DNA from: Populus alba
Lineage: Eukaryota; Streptophyta; Magnoliopsida; Malpighiales; Salicaceae
NCBI RefSeq assembly: GCF_005239225.2
Contig: NC_133293.1
Location: 2,976,001-3,040,000 of the forward strand
DNA: 64,000 bases
Reading direction: 5' to 3'
The position numbers and the translations under genes are program-made. Of this stretch, positions 12,810 to 24,370 are shown in pieces. Each line of letters opens with the position of its first letter. The stretch's first letter is position 1. The notes below the pieces were generated by a model. It saw nothing but the letters and a program-made list of their open reading frames with translations. It was not told the origin of the DNA and did not search any database.

Positions 12810-14468
12810 ATGGCCGAAGAAGATAATCAATCGCTTCATAATGAGAATAATGAGAATAACCGTATGAGAACACTTAGAGACCACATGAATCCCACAAGAA
12901 CAAGTGCACCCTCATGCATAGTTTTCCCTCCTGATGCATCTCATTTTAATTTTAAGCCAGACATTATTCAACTTTTACCTTCTTTTCATGGCTTAGACCT
13001 AGAAAATCCATACTTGCATTTAAGGGAATTTGAGGAGGTCTGTAATACCTATAATGACTCAAATTGTAGCATGAACACCATTCGATTAAAGCTTTTTCGT
13101 TTTTCATTAAAAGATAAAGCTAAAACATGGCTATAAAATTTGAGACCAGGATCCATTCGTGCTTGGGATGAAATGCAACAACAATTTTTAAAGAAGTTTT
13201 TTCCATCTCACAGAACAAACTCTTTCAAAAGACAAATTATCACTTTCACTCAAAAGCCAGGAGAAACATTTTACCAATGTTGGGATAGGTATCGAGATTT
13301 GTTTAATACTTGCCCACATCATGGTTTTGAAACATGGAGATTGGTTTCACATTTTTATGAAGGTTTAACACCTAGAGATAGGCAAATGGTTGAATTGATG
13401 TGCAATGGAACTTTTGAAGATAAAGATCCTAATGAAGCAATGGAGTACCTAGACTTGCTAGCCGAAAATTGGGACACCACAAGTACTTATGAGGCACCAA
13501 GTAAAACTCAACCTCATACATCTAGTGGAGGTATGCACAACCTTAGGGAAGATCATAACCTCCAAGACAAGTTTGCATCTTTAGTTAGAAAAGTCGAAGC
13601 ACTTGAATTGAAAAAGAGTGGTCAATTAAAATCTGTTCAAGACATTGTGTGTCAAATCTGTGAAACCAAGGAACACTCAACAAATGATTGTCCAACTTTG
13701 CCTTCTTTTAAGGAATGCCTCCATGAACAAGCCCATGCTTTAAACAGTTTCCAAAGACCCAACCATAACCCATACTCCCAAACGTATAACCCTAGTTGGA
13801 GAAATCACCCAAATTTCAGTTGGAAGAGTGATAGCAACAATGCACAAACTTCACAGTCACCGTTTCAAGCACACCATAATTTTCAACCACAACAAAATCC
13901 AAAGGGGCAATACAATGCAAATGCAAGTGGTTCTGGAAGCCAACACATGGATCAAGTCAAATCAGTCATCACTCTTCGTAGTGGTAAGGTTATTGAAAAA
14001 CCCATTCTTGAACCTTGTAAGAAAGATGATGAGTCTATCTCTGAGGGTAAGGAAGGGGTTGAACCTGAACATTGCAAAGAAAAGACTGATTCCCCGCCAG
14101 CACTTCCATTTCCTCATGTCATGACCAAACAAAGGAAAGTCAATCACAACTCTGAAATCTTTGAAATTTTCAAACAGGTAAGGATCAATATACCTTTGTT
14201 AGATGCTATTAAACAGGTTCCTTCCTATGCTAAATTTTTGAAAGATTTGTGCACTGTGAAGAGAAAACTGAATGTGAAAAAGAAAGCCTTTTTAGCCGAA
14301 CAAGTAAGTGTCATTCTCCATAACAATAATGCTTTGAAATATAAAGACCCTGGTTGTCCTACAATTTCTTGCTTTATTGGAGAACATAAAATTGAAAGAG
14401 CCTTACTTGATCTTGGAGCTAGTGTGAATTTACTTCCATATTCAGTCTTTCAAAGTCTCAAAGTCTAG
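12810..14468 (+). pseudogene. Athila-A gag-protease, one internal stop
   Basis: Athila-type gag followed by the start of the aspartic protease. The start is the ATG at 12,810, and the first codons (Met-Ala-Glu-Glu-Asp) match the equivalent start in Athila-B. Typical Athila gag blocks are present: an APSCIVFP stretch, HLREFEEVC, SLKDKAKTWL, LRPGSIRAWDEMQ and FYQCWDRYRDL. A cysteine motif (CQIC...HSTNDC) lies around 13,650-13,690. The protease motif DLGASVNLLPYSVF is at about 14,408-14,450. A single TAA at 13,134-13,136 interrupts the frame where Athila-B has a CAG codon. The frame then runs open for about 440 codons and stops just after the protease motif, so this copy cannot make a full gag-pol. 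Confidence 0.9.
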
Positions 14469-15204
14469 GTGAGTTTTAAAACCAACTTCTATAACTCTTT
14501 TACTTGCCGATAGATCTGTAAAAGTGCCTAGAGGAATAGTTGAGGATGTGTTAGTACAAGTTGATAAATTCATTTATCCTGTGGATTTTCTTGTCTTGGA
14601 TACACAACCTGTTGAAGCATGTAATTCAATTCCTGTCATTTTAGGACGTCCATTTCTTGCCACTTCTAATGCATTGATTAATTGTAGGAATGGACTGATG
14701 AAGCTATCATTTGGAAACATGACATTGGAGATGAATATTTTCAACATTTACAAGTAACCTGGAGATGATAATGATTTACAGAAAGTGGACTTTATTGAAA
14801 AATTAGTTCATGATCAATTTCAAACCACTTCTAGTGAAACTGAGATTGATGAATCTGATGATTTGCAAATGGTCTACTTTTAAGAATCAAAGGCATGCAA
14901 TTGGAGACCACAAATTGAAGAATTGCCACAACGATCAATTGAGCCCATACCTCCAAGTGTTCAACCACCAAAACCTGAATTGAAGCCGTTACCATTTAAT
15001 CTCAAATACTCATTTTTGGGAGAAAATGAAACTTTTCCAGTAATAATCTCTTCCAAACTTAATGCACATCAAGAAGGTAAGTTATTACAGATTTTGAAAA
15101 TGCACACAACTGCATTAGGATGGACCATAGCTGACATAAAAGGAATTAGCCCTTTGATTTGCACACACAGGATTTATTTGGAGGAAAATGTTAAACCCTC
15201 TTAG
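14469..15204 (+). pseudogene. Athila-A protease C-terminus to RT N-terminus, frameshifted
   Basis: Two open segments in the expected order. The first, from about 14,524 to 14,757, has the post-protease block PRGIVEDVLVQVD and the LGRPFLAT motif. The second, about 14,923-15,204, matches the linker before Athila RT, with LKPLP, a YSFLGENETFPVIIS block and GWTIADIKGISP. The intervals 14,469-14,523 and 14,758-14,922 contain stops and frameshifts. The function in an intact element is polyprotein processing and entry into reverse transcriptase. Confidence 0.85.
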
Positions 15205-17001
15205 AGAAATTGCAACGAAGGCTTAATCCTAATATGAAGAAAGTAGTGAAAAATAAAGTCATTAAGCACTTCTAGATAATGGAATCATTTATCCTATTTC
15301 TGACAGCAAATGGGTAAAGTCCTACCCAAGTTGTACCCAAAAAGTCTGGAGTCACCTATGATAACGAATGAGAAAAATGAGTATTCCAACTAGGACTGTT
15401 ACTGGTTTGGCGCATGTGCATTGACTATAGGAAACTTAATTATCAATGACTAGAAAGATCATTTTCCCTTTACCGTTTCATGTGACCAAATCCTAGAAAG
15501 AGTGCAGGTCATGAATTTTATTGTTTCCTGAGAATGGCTCTTCAGGTTTACAATCAAATTGAAATTGCATATGGAAGATCAAGAGAAAGAACTACTTTCA
15601 CATGTCCATTGGTACTTTTGCATATGATTTCGAGGATGGCTTGTGATTATGTAAGTGCACGGCAGCGCAGCGTTCAAAGATGCTATGCCTAGCATATTTA
15701 GTGATCATGGTTTGAACGTTTTCTTGTAAATTTATTATGGATGATTTTTCTGTGTTTTGGTGATTCATTTTGATGATTGTTTGACTTAACTTAGAAAGGT
15801 TTTGAGGGCAGCGTGTTGAAGAGAAAGATCTTGATATGGAATTGGGAAAAATGTCGCCTTTAATGGTAACAAACGACATTGTCTAATGGTCACATTGGTT
15901 TCATCAAGAAGGAATTGAGGGGTTAAATCTAAAACTCGGAGTTAATTCGCCAAACTTACAACACCGAAATCTGTTAAAGATGTTAGTTATCATTCTTAGG
16001 ACATGCTGGTTTTTTAGCAGGAAGGTTCATCAAGTTTTAGTGTAATAGTCTAAGCCCTTGAAGTAACCTTTAACAGGATAATATTTTTGAATGGACTGAA
16101 TACATTGTGAAGAAGCCTTTGTTAACTTAAACTGCTTACTTTGCTCGCTGTCATTCCAACCACTCCTGATTGGTCATTACCCCTTTGAAATAATAATGTG
16201 GGCTGTTGATTATGCCGTGCGGTGCTGTCTTTGGGAACAAAGAAAAGATAAGAACGCTATGTGATTTACTTATGCAACGTAAAATTTAAAAGATAATGCT
16301 CAAAATGCATTACACCACACAACTGAAAAAGAATTCATTGCGTGTTTTGCTGTGTGAATAAATTCAGGTCTTATCTTGTTGGCTCACACTGTTGTTTGTT
16401 TTTTTAGTGATCATGGCATGCATATGAAATATCTTCCTTTTCTAAGAAAGAATTCCAAGGCTAGATTTGGATGTGGCTGAATTTTTGTTAGCTTCAAGAT
16501 TTGATATCACAATCAAGAGCAGAAGGCAACCCAAAAAGTTGTTGGCAGATCATTTGTCAAGATTAACAGCAGATTCGAAATCTAACATGACACACCATTG
16601 AATACACTTTCCGGCGATTGAATCTATTATTTTTTTCGCTTTATACGATATGCCTTGGTTTTGCTAGATATGTTAATTTCTTGTTCAGGACTAATTGCAG
16701 CCTCAAATTGGAGTACCCAAGACAAATAGAAAAAGTTCTTGAAACGAAGTGAGAACTTTTATTGGATGTCACACTGTATATTATTCAATATATTAGTCCT
16801 GATCAAATATTTGAATGATGCATTCCTGACAATGAGATAGGAGTGTGTAACATTAAATTTGTCTTGTCTGAGAGGCAATGATGGGGGTCATTATCTCATA
16901 AGCAAGACAACTGGCAAAATAATTACAAAGTGGATTTTTTATTGCGCCACCATGTTCAAAGACTCACAAATGCATTCTAGCAAGACTTACAGTGTGAAAA
17001 T
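15205..17001 (+). pseudogene. Athila-A RT / RNase H / integrase N-terminus, heavily decayed
   Basis: The order of reverse transcriptase, RNase H and integrase zinc finger can still be read in pieces across all three frames: CIDYRKLN near 15,415, TTFTCP near 15,593, the RT catalytic block FMDDFSVF near 15,735, and ADHLSRL near 16,545. The integrase finger ending ...CENC lies just before 17,001. Frameshifts occur every few tens of bases, far more densely than in gag of the same element. The insertion at 17,002 splits the integrase finger. Confidence 0.75.
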
Positions 17002-19075
17002 TGTAACAACCCGGCTTTCCAGCCCAATCACAGTAAATTTTTTTTTTATATATTTAAAACACATGGTGTCGGTAATTAGGGAACTTGAAGCTTCACATCA
17101 TCAAAGTACAATCCACTTCATTTAAGTGAATCTACATCAAACACATAATATCAAAGTTGCATGATTTTGAAGATATATTAAACAGAATATATTACAGTCA
17201 TAAGTTTTGCATTCCTATCCCCTAATAGACATCACAATTTTTAAACAAAAAGGATCTAGTAAAAGTTATACATTCAGTAGCATTGATCCATACAAAATAC
17301 ATTGTGATATGGAATGCATCTACATGATTCCTTGCAAAAGATAGGTTCTGTGTATCGGGTTCCTAAACATCTCATTGGTGTCACGTCCCTGCAGTAGTAT
17401 AAAACATTTAAGAGGATTGAAAATACTTAATAATAATAATGGTACTAACGGTTTGGCCATTAATAAAGTATTAACATTTTATAATTTATTCATTAGTAGT
17501 TGATATACAACTAGTAATACAATTAGATGCAGCAGTTTTCGAATTGTAACTAGCCGAAGCTAATCAGTCTTTTCTCCCAACCCATCCACTCGGACGAATA
17601 TGTTTAGCCAAATAAGTCTTTCTTGTTCAGGTCATCATTTCTATAAATACGATATGTTTGAAGGCCATTAGCCGAAGCTAAATCCGAACTGTTACTGTCC
17701 CGGATCCACTGTTATTAGTCTTGAAGCTACAGTTACCATTTCCCGTCTCGAACTGTTACTGTCTAATTCATTTTTCAGTTACTGTCCATTTTGAACTGTT
17801 ACTGTCTCATTTTTGAACTGTTACTGTCTTTTTTTTTGAACTTTTACTGTCTTAACTGTCACTGTCTCATTTTTTGAATTGTTACTATCTAGACATTTTT
17901 GAACTGTCACTGTCTCATTTTTGAATTGTTACTATCTAGACATTTTTGAACTGTCACTGTCTCATTTGGTGACCCATGACGGGAGTTTTATAACTCAAAA
18001 TTGAGCAAAGACCAATTTCATTAATTAGCCAACATTCAAAATACAATTTCTATAAGGAATATGATCCTAATTCTTTCATCCTCCTACCCGAAATCTCTTG
18101 AAAATCAAGAGACGAAAACTGTTCTAGATTCGTCAACCTTTCTATTTACACACAACACAAGAAGTTCTTTAATTTAGTAATTCATACTTTTTCCTCAATT
18201 TTAAGTCTAAGAACTAAAATCTATGATTTAACATCCAGTCATCAATGAAAAATCAACTTTGCAAAGACTCATAAAACAGGTTTAGAATTCCTTACTTTCA
18301 GCACACAACATCACAGCAGAACACATTAATTCCAGCACAACAACATCACAGCAGAACACATTTATTTCAACACAACAACATCACAGCAGAACACATTAAT
18401 TTCTGCATAAAATCTTTAAATAAATTTCCAGCAGAAACCAACACATACATGCATGCGACCCACCCCATAGTTAGAGCCAGCCCTCTATCATGATTTTTAT
18501 TTCCATTTTATTATTTGTTAGATGTTCTGAAATTGGCTTGATTTTCACTTTTTTGCTTGTTCTCTATTTAATTTCAGCTTCCTTCACAGCTGGCTTAGGT
18601 CTTAGATCAATTCTTTTTCTTAGGTTTTTCTTCTTCATTTTCATTTTTTTTTTATCTTAAGGGGAGAGAAAGAGTTTCAGACCCATACCTTCTGAATTTA
18701 ACTAATTTTGAGGAAGGTGTTGACACTATTCTTTCTCTTCAGCTGCTGGTTCTCCTCATTCTTCTCCTCTCACGTTTTCCAGCTCTCTTTTTCCTCTCCT
18801 CTATGCAGCTGCCCACTCCTCTCTCAAGTCTCATCTCTCCCTCACAAGTTCGCAAAGTCATTCTCTACTGGTTTGATTCACGTTCTGTTGTGAAAGGGAA
18901 GGAAGGAATGACATGCAGCTGCTGGTTTGGGAAGAAGATGGATCAATTCACTCTCCTCTCCTTGTATTTATACTCCCATCAAAAGAAATGGTTTGTTTGG
19001 GTTGGTTTAGATGTATCCTTATCCTTGTTTTTGTTTATCTTAAAGCCGGTTTTTTTTTTTTGTTTGGTGATTACA
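17002..19075 (-). repeat. 3' LTR of the nested element (2,074 bp)
   Basis: Left LTR, downstream in element sense. It differs from its partner at 20,286-22,374 mostly by many one- and two-base insertions and deletions. A perfect hairpin (TCTCTTGA, 3-nt loop, TCAAGAGA) lies at 18,094-18,112. A minisatellite built on GAACTGTTACTGTCT lies at about 17,745-17,965. Confidence 0.9.
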
Positions 19076-19090
19076 TTCTCCCCGCCTAAT
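19076..19090 (-). promoter_or_regulatory. Polypurine tract of the nested element
   Basis: On the minus strand this reads ATTAGGCGGGGAGAA immediately before the LTR start TGTAATC. It has the usual form and position of the plus-strand primer in Tekay/Del elements. Confidence 0.7.
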
Positions 19091-20271
19091 ATGAATTTCG
19101 TCTCGAAATTTAAGCAGTTTCACACTCCATACCTGGTAGTTCAAATAAATTGGGTACTTTTTCCTTTCTTCGGGTGTGGTGGTCTGCCACTGAAAATAGT
19201 CCCCATCTCTCTTTTTGCTATATCCTGATACCCCCCTTGCTTTCTCCATACATGCCTCCAGAGCTTGTGCAGCCTCAATCAAACTCCCTCACCGATTTAA
19301 ATCGCAAGGCGATCAATCCTTGTCTCAAATCCTGTCGTAAAACCATCTCTCCAACTTTTCAATCATATGTTCCTGCTGTCGGTCATATAGTGTGGGGCGA
19401 ACAATGAGAGGTCATGGAATCTCCTTTCATACTCCAATACTGACATATCACCCTGTTCTTAATGCCAAGAAACTCTTGTTCTTTCACCTTGCGATGATAC
19501 TTGGAATAAAACTGATTCTCAAACTCTGTCTTGAAATCACTCCAAGTTAGTGTCTCGGTCGCACGCTTCAGCTGAAAAACTATTTCCCACCATGTCATTG
19601 GCCCTATCAGACAGTAATTGGCTATGCACAATTTACCCTCAAAACCCTCGGGTGCTTATTTGAATCATTGTCTTTTCCGCCTTCCTGATCCATCTCACAG
19701 CTATCTCTGCATCTTGTTCCCCCATATACGGTTCACAGGCCCCATTTCCTTCATACTTTTGACTAATCGCACAGTGGCACCACATTATCCATGTCATGCT
19801 AGTCGTAGGGGCTGCTGGTGGAATCTGCGTGGGTGGGAGTTGCTTGTGCCCGCTGAACTAGCCATGCCTTCCATCACGGCTTTAACTATTTGTACAAGGA
19901 GTCCCGCATCTACATATTGTTGGGGGCACACCATTAAACAGTAGATGGTTGTGCTTCCGATCTTTCTCGCTGCTCCGTTGCGACTGGGGGTGTTTCCTCT
20001 GTCCGATAGGCCTCGAGCCTTCCCCTGCCACCTTAGTATCTTCCCCCTACAAGGTTTCGGGGGAGAGAACCACCCACGCCGTAAATAGTATCGAGCATGA
20101 GATGCCGTATCATCCAGGATCTTCATCTTGCCAACCTTGGGTTACCTTGTTCATGCCTCCTTTCGAAGGAGGGCGGCTCAGTTCGTGTCCCTCTTGTCGG
20201 TACCGTGCGTACCATCCTGAAATTTGTCGTAACAACACATTTATTAAAGATCCTCAGGATCTATACCAAGT
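19091..20271 (-). pseudogene. gag remnant of the nested element
   Basis: Minus-strand coding relics of a Ty3/gypsy gag. The best piece is around 19,383-19,631, with a TWWE motif and TWSDFKTEFENQFY followed by KEQEFL, the usual gag core pattern of Tekay/Del chromoviruses. An upstream piece (about 19,794-20,126) has no recognisable domain. There is no protease, RT or integrase, so this is a gag-only, non-autonomous derivative with broken frames. Confidence 0.7.
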
Positions 20272-20283
20272 GCTCTGATACCA
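20272..20283 (-). promoter_or_regulatory. Primer-binding site, initiator tRNA-Met
   Basis: Read on the minus strand it is TGGTATCAGAGC, complementary to the 3' end of plant initiator tRNA-Met, two bases after the LTR end. Confidence 0.85.
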
Positions 20284-20285
20284 AC

Positions 20286-22374
20286 TGTAACAACCCGGCT
20301 TTCCAAGCCCAAATCAACAGTAAATTTTTTTTTATATATATTTAAAACACATGTGTCGGTAATTAGGAAACTTGAAATCTTCACATCATCAAACTACAAT
20401 CCATACAATCCACATTTCATTTAAAAGTGAATCTTACACAAACACATAATATCAAAGTTGCATGATTGAAATCATATTATCAGAATATATACATAGTCAT
20501 AAGTTTTGCATTCTATCCCACTAATAGACATCACATTTTTAAAACAAAAAAGGATCTAGTAAAAGTTATACATTCAGTACATTGATCCATACAAAATACA
20601 TTTGATTATAGAATGCATCTACATGATTCCTTTCAAAAGTAGGTTCCCGTGTTATCGGGTTACCTAAACATCTCATTGTGTGACGTCCCTTGCAGTAGTA
20701 TAAAACATTTAAGAGGATGAAAATACTTAATAATAATAATAATGGTACTAAACGGTTTTTGGCCCATTAAATAAAGTATTAACAGAGAGAGATTTATAAT
20801 TTATTCATGTAGTTGATATAACAACTAGTAATACAATTAGATGCACAAGTTTTCGAATTGTAACTAGCCGAAGCTAATCAGTCTTTTCTCCCAACCATCC
20901 ACTCGGACGCCATTAGCCGAAGCTAATCATTCCTTGTTCCGGCCATCCTTTCGGATGCCATTAGCCGAAGCTAATCATTCAATTGTCCCGGCCATCCACT
21001 CGGATGCCATTAGCCGAAGCTAATCAGTCCATCATCCCGGCCATCCATACGGATGCTAATCATTCAGTTACTGTCTCATTTTTGAACTGTTACTGTCTCA
21101 TTTTTGAACTGTTACTGTCTTTTTTTTTTTGAACTGTTACTGTCTTTAACTGTCACTGTCTCATTTTTGAATTGTTACTGTCTAGACATTTTTGAACTGT
21201 CACTGTCTCATTTTTGAATTGTTACTATCTAGACATTTTTGAACTGTCACTGTCTCATTTGGTGACCCATGACGGGAGTTCTATAACTCTAAATTGAGCA
21301 AGACCAATTTCATTAATTAGCCAACATTCAAAACTACAATTTCTTAAGGAATATGATCCTAATTCTTTCATCCTCCTACCCGAAATCTCTTGAAAATCAA
21401 GAGACGAAACTGTCTAGATTCGTCAACCTTTCTATTTACACACAACACAAGAAGTTCTTTAATTTAGTAATTCATACTTTTTCCTCAATTTAAGTCTAAG
21501 AACTAAAATCTATGATTTAACATCCAGTCATCAATTGAAAATCAACTTCAAAGACTCATAAAAAACAGGTTAGATTCCTTACTTTCAGCACACAACATCA
21601 CAGCAGAACACATTAATTCCAGCACAAACAACATCACAGCAGAACACATTTATTTCAACACAAAACAACATCACAGCAAAGAACACATTAATTTCTGCAT
21701 AAAATCTTTAAATAAATTCCAGCAGAACACACATACATGCATGCTGACCCACCCCATAGTTAGAGCCAGCCCTCTATCATGATTTGTTATTCCATTTTAT
21801 TTATTTGTTAGATGTTCTGAAATTGGCTTTATTTTCACTTTTTTTGCTTGTTCTCTATTAGATAATTTCAGCTTCCTTCACACAGCCTGGCTTAGAGGTC
21901 TTAGATCAATTCTTTTCTTAGGGTTTTTTTCTTCATTTTCGTTTTTTTTTTATCTTAAGGGGGAAGGAAGAGAGTTTCATGACCCATACCTTTTACTGAA
22001 TTTAACTAATTTTGAGGAAGGTTTGGACACTATTCTTTCTCTTCAGCTGCTGGTTCTCCTCATTCTTCCTCCTCTCACGTTTTCACTCTCTTTTCCTCTC
22101 TCTCTATGCAGTGCCCACTCTCCTTCAAGGTCTCATTCTCCCTCACAAGTTCGCAAAGTCATCTCTACTGGTTTGATTCACGTTTCTGTTTGTGTAAAAG
22201 GGAAGGAAGGAATGACATGCAGCTGCTGGTTTGGGAGAAGATGGATCATTCACTCTCCTCTCCTTGTATTTATACTCCCCATCAAAAGAAATGGGTTGTT
22301 TGGGGTTGGTTTAGATGTATCCTTATCCTTGTTTTGGTTTATCTAAAGCCGGTTTTTTTTCTTTGGTGATTACA
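20286..22374 (-). repeat. 5' LTR of the nested element (2,089 bp) with expanded minisatellites
   Basis: Right LTR, upstream in element sense. A 48-49 bp unit containing TAGCCGAAGCTAATCA recurs at 20,865, 20,914, 20,962 and 21,011, while the partner LTR has only two such cores (17,551 and 17,669). Next to it is a ~22-bp unit (GAACTGTTACTGTCTCATTT) repeated from about 21,064 to 21,265. The perfect 8-bp hairpin recurs at 21,386-21,404. Confidence 0.9.
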
Positions 22375-23305
22375 AAAATTGTCAAAAGTTGGGATCTATT
22401 TCAAAACGTCACATTATGCCTTTAAATCCTATTCTTGTCATTGAGATCTTTGACTGTTAGGTATAGATTTCATGTGGTCCATTTATCATTTGTTTCGTGT
22501 ACATATTAGTCGCAGTAGATTATGTTTCAAAATGGATAGAGGCAATTCCAAGTCGAAACAATGATAACAAAACAGTGATAAAGTTTTTTGAAAGACAATA
22601 TTTTGAGTGTCAATTTGGAATTCCTCGAGCCATAATAAGTGATGTGGAACACATTTCTGCAACAAAGCCATTTGCTTCTTTAATGAAGAAATATGGATAT
22701 CACACACAAAAGTTGCCACCCCTTATCACCCTTAAGACAAGTGGACAAGTAGAGCTTTGCTAATAGGAGATCAACACAAATCTTGGAGAAAATTACGGTG
22801 AACCCTAATCGGAAAGACTAGTCTTTTAAGACTTAATATGCACTTTGGGCTTATCGAACTGCATTATAAAATCATTAGGTATGTCACCTTATAGACTAGT
22901 CTTATGGAAAACCTTGTCACTTGCCCTGTGGAAATTGAACATAAAGCTTTATTGGGCTATTTAAAGCTTTCAATTCAAAACATTGATGATGTTAGTCAGC
23001 TGCGAAAATTGCAAATAAATGAGCTTGAGGAAATTAGAAATGATGCATATGACAATTCAAGAATTCATAAAGCAAGAATCAAAGAGTTTCATGACAAGAA
23101 AATACTGAGAAAACACATTCAATGTTGGTCAAAAACTTGCTTTATAATTCTCGACTCCATTTTATTTCCTGGAAAACTAAGATCAAGATGGAGCGGTCCT
23201 TTTATTGTGAAACATGTGTATCCATATGGGGCCTGTGATATCGAGAATCCAAAGAATGGCAATGTTTTCAAGGTAAATGGGCATCGATTGAAAAGTTTAT
23301 TTTGA
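22375..23305 (+). pseudogene. Athila-A integrase core and C-terminus
   Basis: Continuation of the integrase interrupted at 17,001. The catalytic-core start YILVAVDYVSKWIEAIPSR is clear near 22,499-22,556, followed by FGIPRAIISD. The Gly expected after that aspartate is Val, and the frame breaks around the TSGQVEL block (about 22,740). The C-terminal part is open from about 22,904 to the TGA at 23,303-23,305, with a RKLQINELEEIRNDAYDNS block, a GKLRSRWSGPF module and a VNGHRLK ending typical of Athila integrases. It is not functional as it stands. Confidence 0.88.
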
Positions 23306-23578
23306 CAATTTTTCAGTTGAAAATGACTCTACTGAATTGAGTGATCCTGTATATAAAGATTGATTTCTTTTTCTCACATTGTTTTCGTGTTTGTTTTGGT
23401 GTATCTTTTGTTTTGCTAGTTTCTCTCACCCACGGTCAAAATGACAAATAACGGTACTCCGTGACTCTTAAGTCGGTTCTTTTCAGTTTCCCATGATAAC
23501 TGATATTTGTGTATATAATTGTGCAATTCTCTGCTCTTTCTTCTTTCTTTGAATCTCTCATCCAATTCTCATTTAAAA
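23306..23578 (+). other. Intergenic stretch after integrase
   Basis: T-rich non-coding sequence between the integrase stop and the next ORF. No RNA gene or repeat is recognised. Position alone makes it a candidate leader for the downstream ORFs. Confidence 0.5.
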
Positions 23579-24222
23579 ATGGACACCACTCTTGAGAAAT
23601 TGAAAAAGTATTTTCCCGCTCTGCCTTAGAATGCGATTACAAAAATTTACCGTGCTAGGTGTGAAAGATTGAGGTTGTTAATGAACCATGGAATTCATGA
23701 AGATATTCGTTGGCTGATTGAAGCAAAGGTCCGATTATCAGGTGAGTCCTCCAATTCTTTCATTTCACACATGCCTGGAACAGGTAAAATGCACTTTTGC
23801 AAAAGAAACGTTGTGCAAAACGACTGACAGTCTTCACAGATGTGCCAGATGGACTTGTAATGCGACATGTCGTTCTTTAGGAATGGTATCTGTAAACCGT
23901 GAAGATAAAATACAATTCATTAAGGATGGCCTGAGTAAGGGGTCTTTAGATAATCTTTTGTTTGACCCTTGAGACGCATCCTAGTGGAGATGTGCATCGT
24001 GTAATTCATGATTTATGGCCACAATTCCATAAAGAACATGATCGACTTAGTCTTGGGAATCTGACTAAAAAAGACCCTGTTTGCCAGTTTTTTAAGGAAA
24101 ACTGGATGGAAGCCTATCCTCGACCCATAGAGGCGCATTTAAGCCGTTCTGGACGTAAAAACCAAGGGGAAGATGGGAGCCACAATCACAACTACCTGTA
24201 CATACATGCTTTGTCAAAATAA
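23579..24222 (+). pseudogene. Unidentified ORF between integrase and LOG, broken
   Basis: Starting at the ATG at 23,579, about 200 codons can be followed with one early in-frame stop (near 23,628) and about two frameshifts. Recognisable but unassigned blocks are an N-terminal acidic/basic helix-like stretch, a Cys-containing ARWTCNATCRSLG segment near 23,842-23,880, REDKIQFIKDG near 23,900, and a C-terminal segment with GDVHRVIHDLWPQFHKE and DPVCQFFKENW. The last part also survives in Athila-B (about 47,830-48,050), so it belongs to the element family. It occupies the slot where Athila elements often carry an env-like third ORF, but I see no signal peptide or membrane segment and do not assign a function. 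Confidence 0.55.
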
Positions 24223-24298
24223 ATAAATAAAGAGAGAGAGTGTGAGACTACAGTTGGCCTACATATAGGTGGTATGATTGCATTTTCACTTTTTCATC

Positions 24299-24305
24299 TA
24301 TAAAT
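24299..24305 (+). promoter_or_regulatory. Candidate TATA box upstream of LOG
   Basis: TATAAAT lies 72 bp before the LOG start codon and is followed by a CT-rich leader, as in plant core promoters. The identical arrangement (72 bp) is kept in Athila-B at 48,212-48,218. It suggests that LOG came with, or acquired, its own promoter rather than depending on LTR read-through. Confidence 0.6.
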
Positions 24306-24370
24306 TCTTCTCTTCCTTCCCTTCATTTCTACTCATCCCATACATTCATCAAATATAGAAGTGTGTAGAA

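Larger units (their letters stand above)
17002..22374 (-). mobile_element. Nested, internally deleted LTR retrotransposon (Tekay/Del-like)
   Basis: Direct LTRs at 17,002-19,075 and 20,286-22,374 (TGTAACAACC...GGTGATTACA on the plus strand) flank only 1.2 kb of internal sequence. The 5-bp target duplication AAAAT is present at 16,997-17,001 and 22,375-22,379. Excising the element rejoins the Athila integrase codons for Cys-Glu-Asn-Cys-Gln-Lys. A PBS for initiator tRNA-Met lies on the minus strand beside the right LTR, and a polypurine tract beside the left LTR, so the element is transcribed leftwards. Only gag fragments remain, so it must have moved in trans. Lineage is inferred from the gag style and the TGTAACA LTR end. 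Confidence 0.9.

Noticed and set aside
18708..19228. Plus-strand ORFs in the nested LTR (also 22,023-22,369) that could look like a secreted protein
   Set aside because: They lie antisense to the element, come from CT-rich LTR sequence and have no domain. The same region differs by frameshifting indels in the partner LTR.
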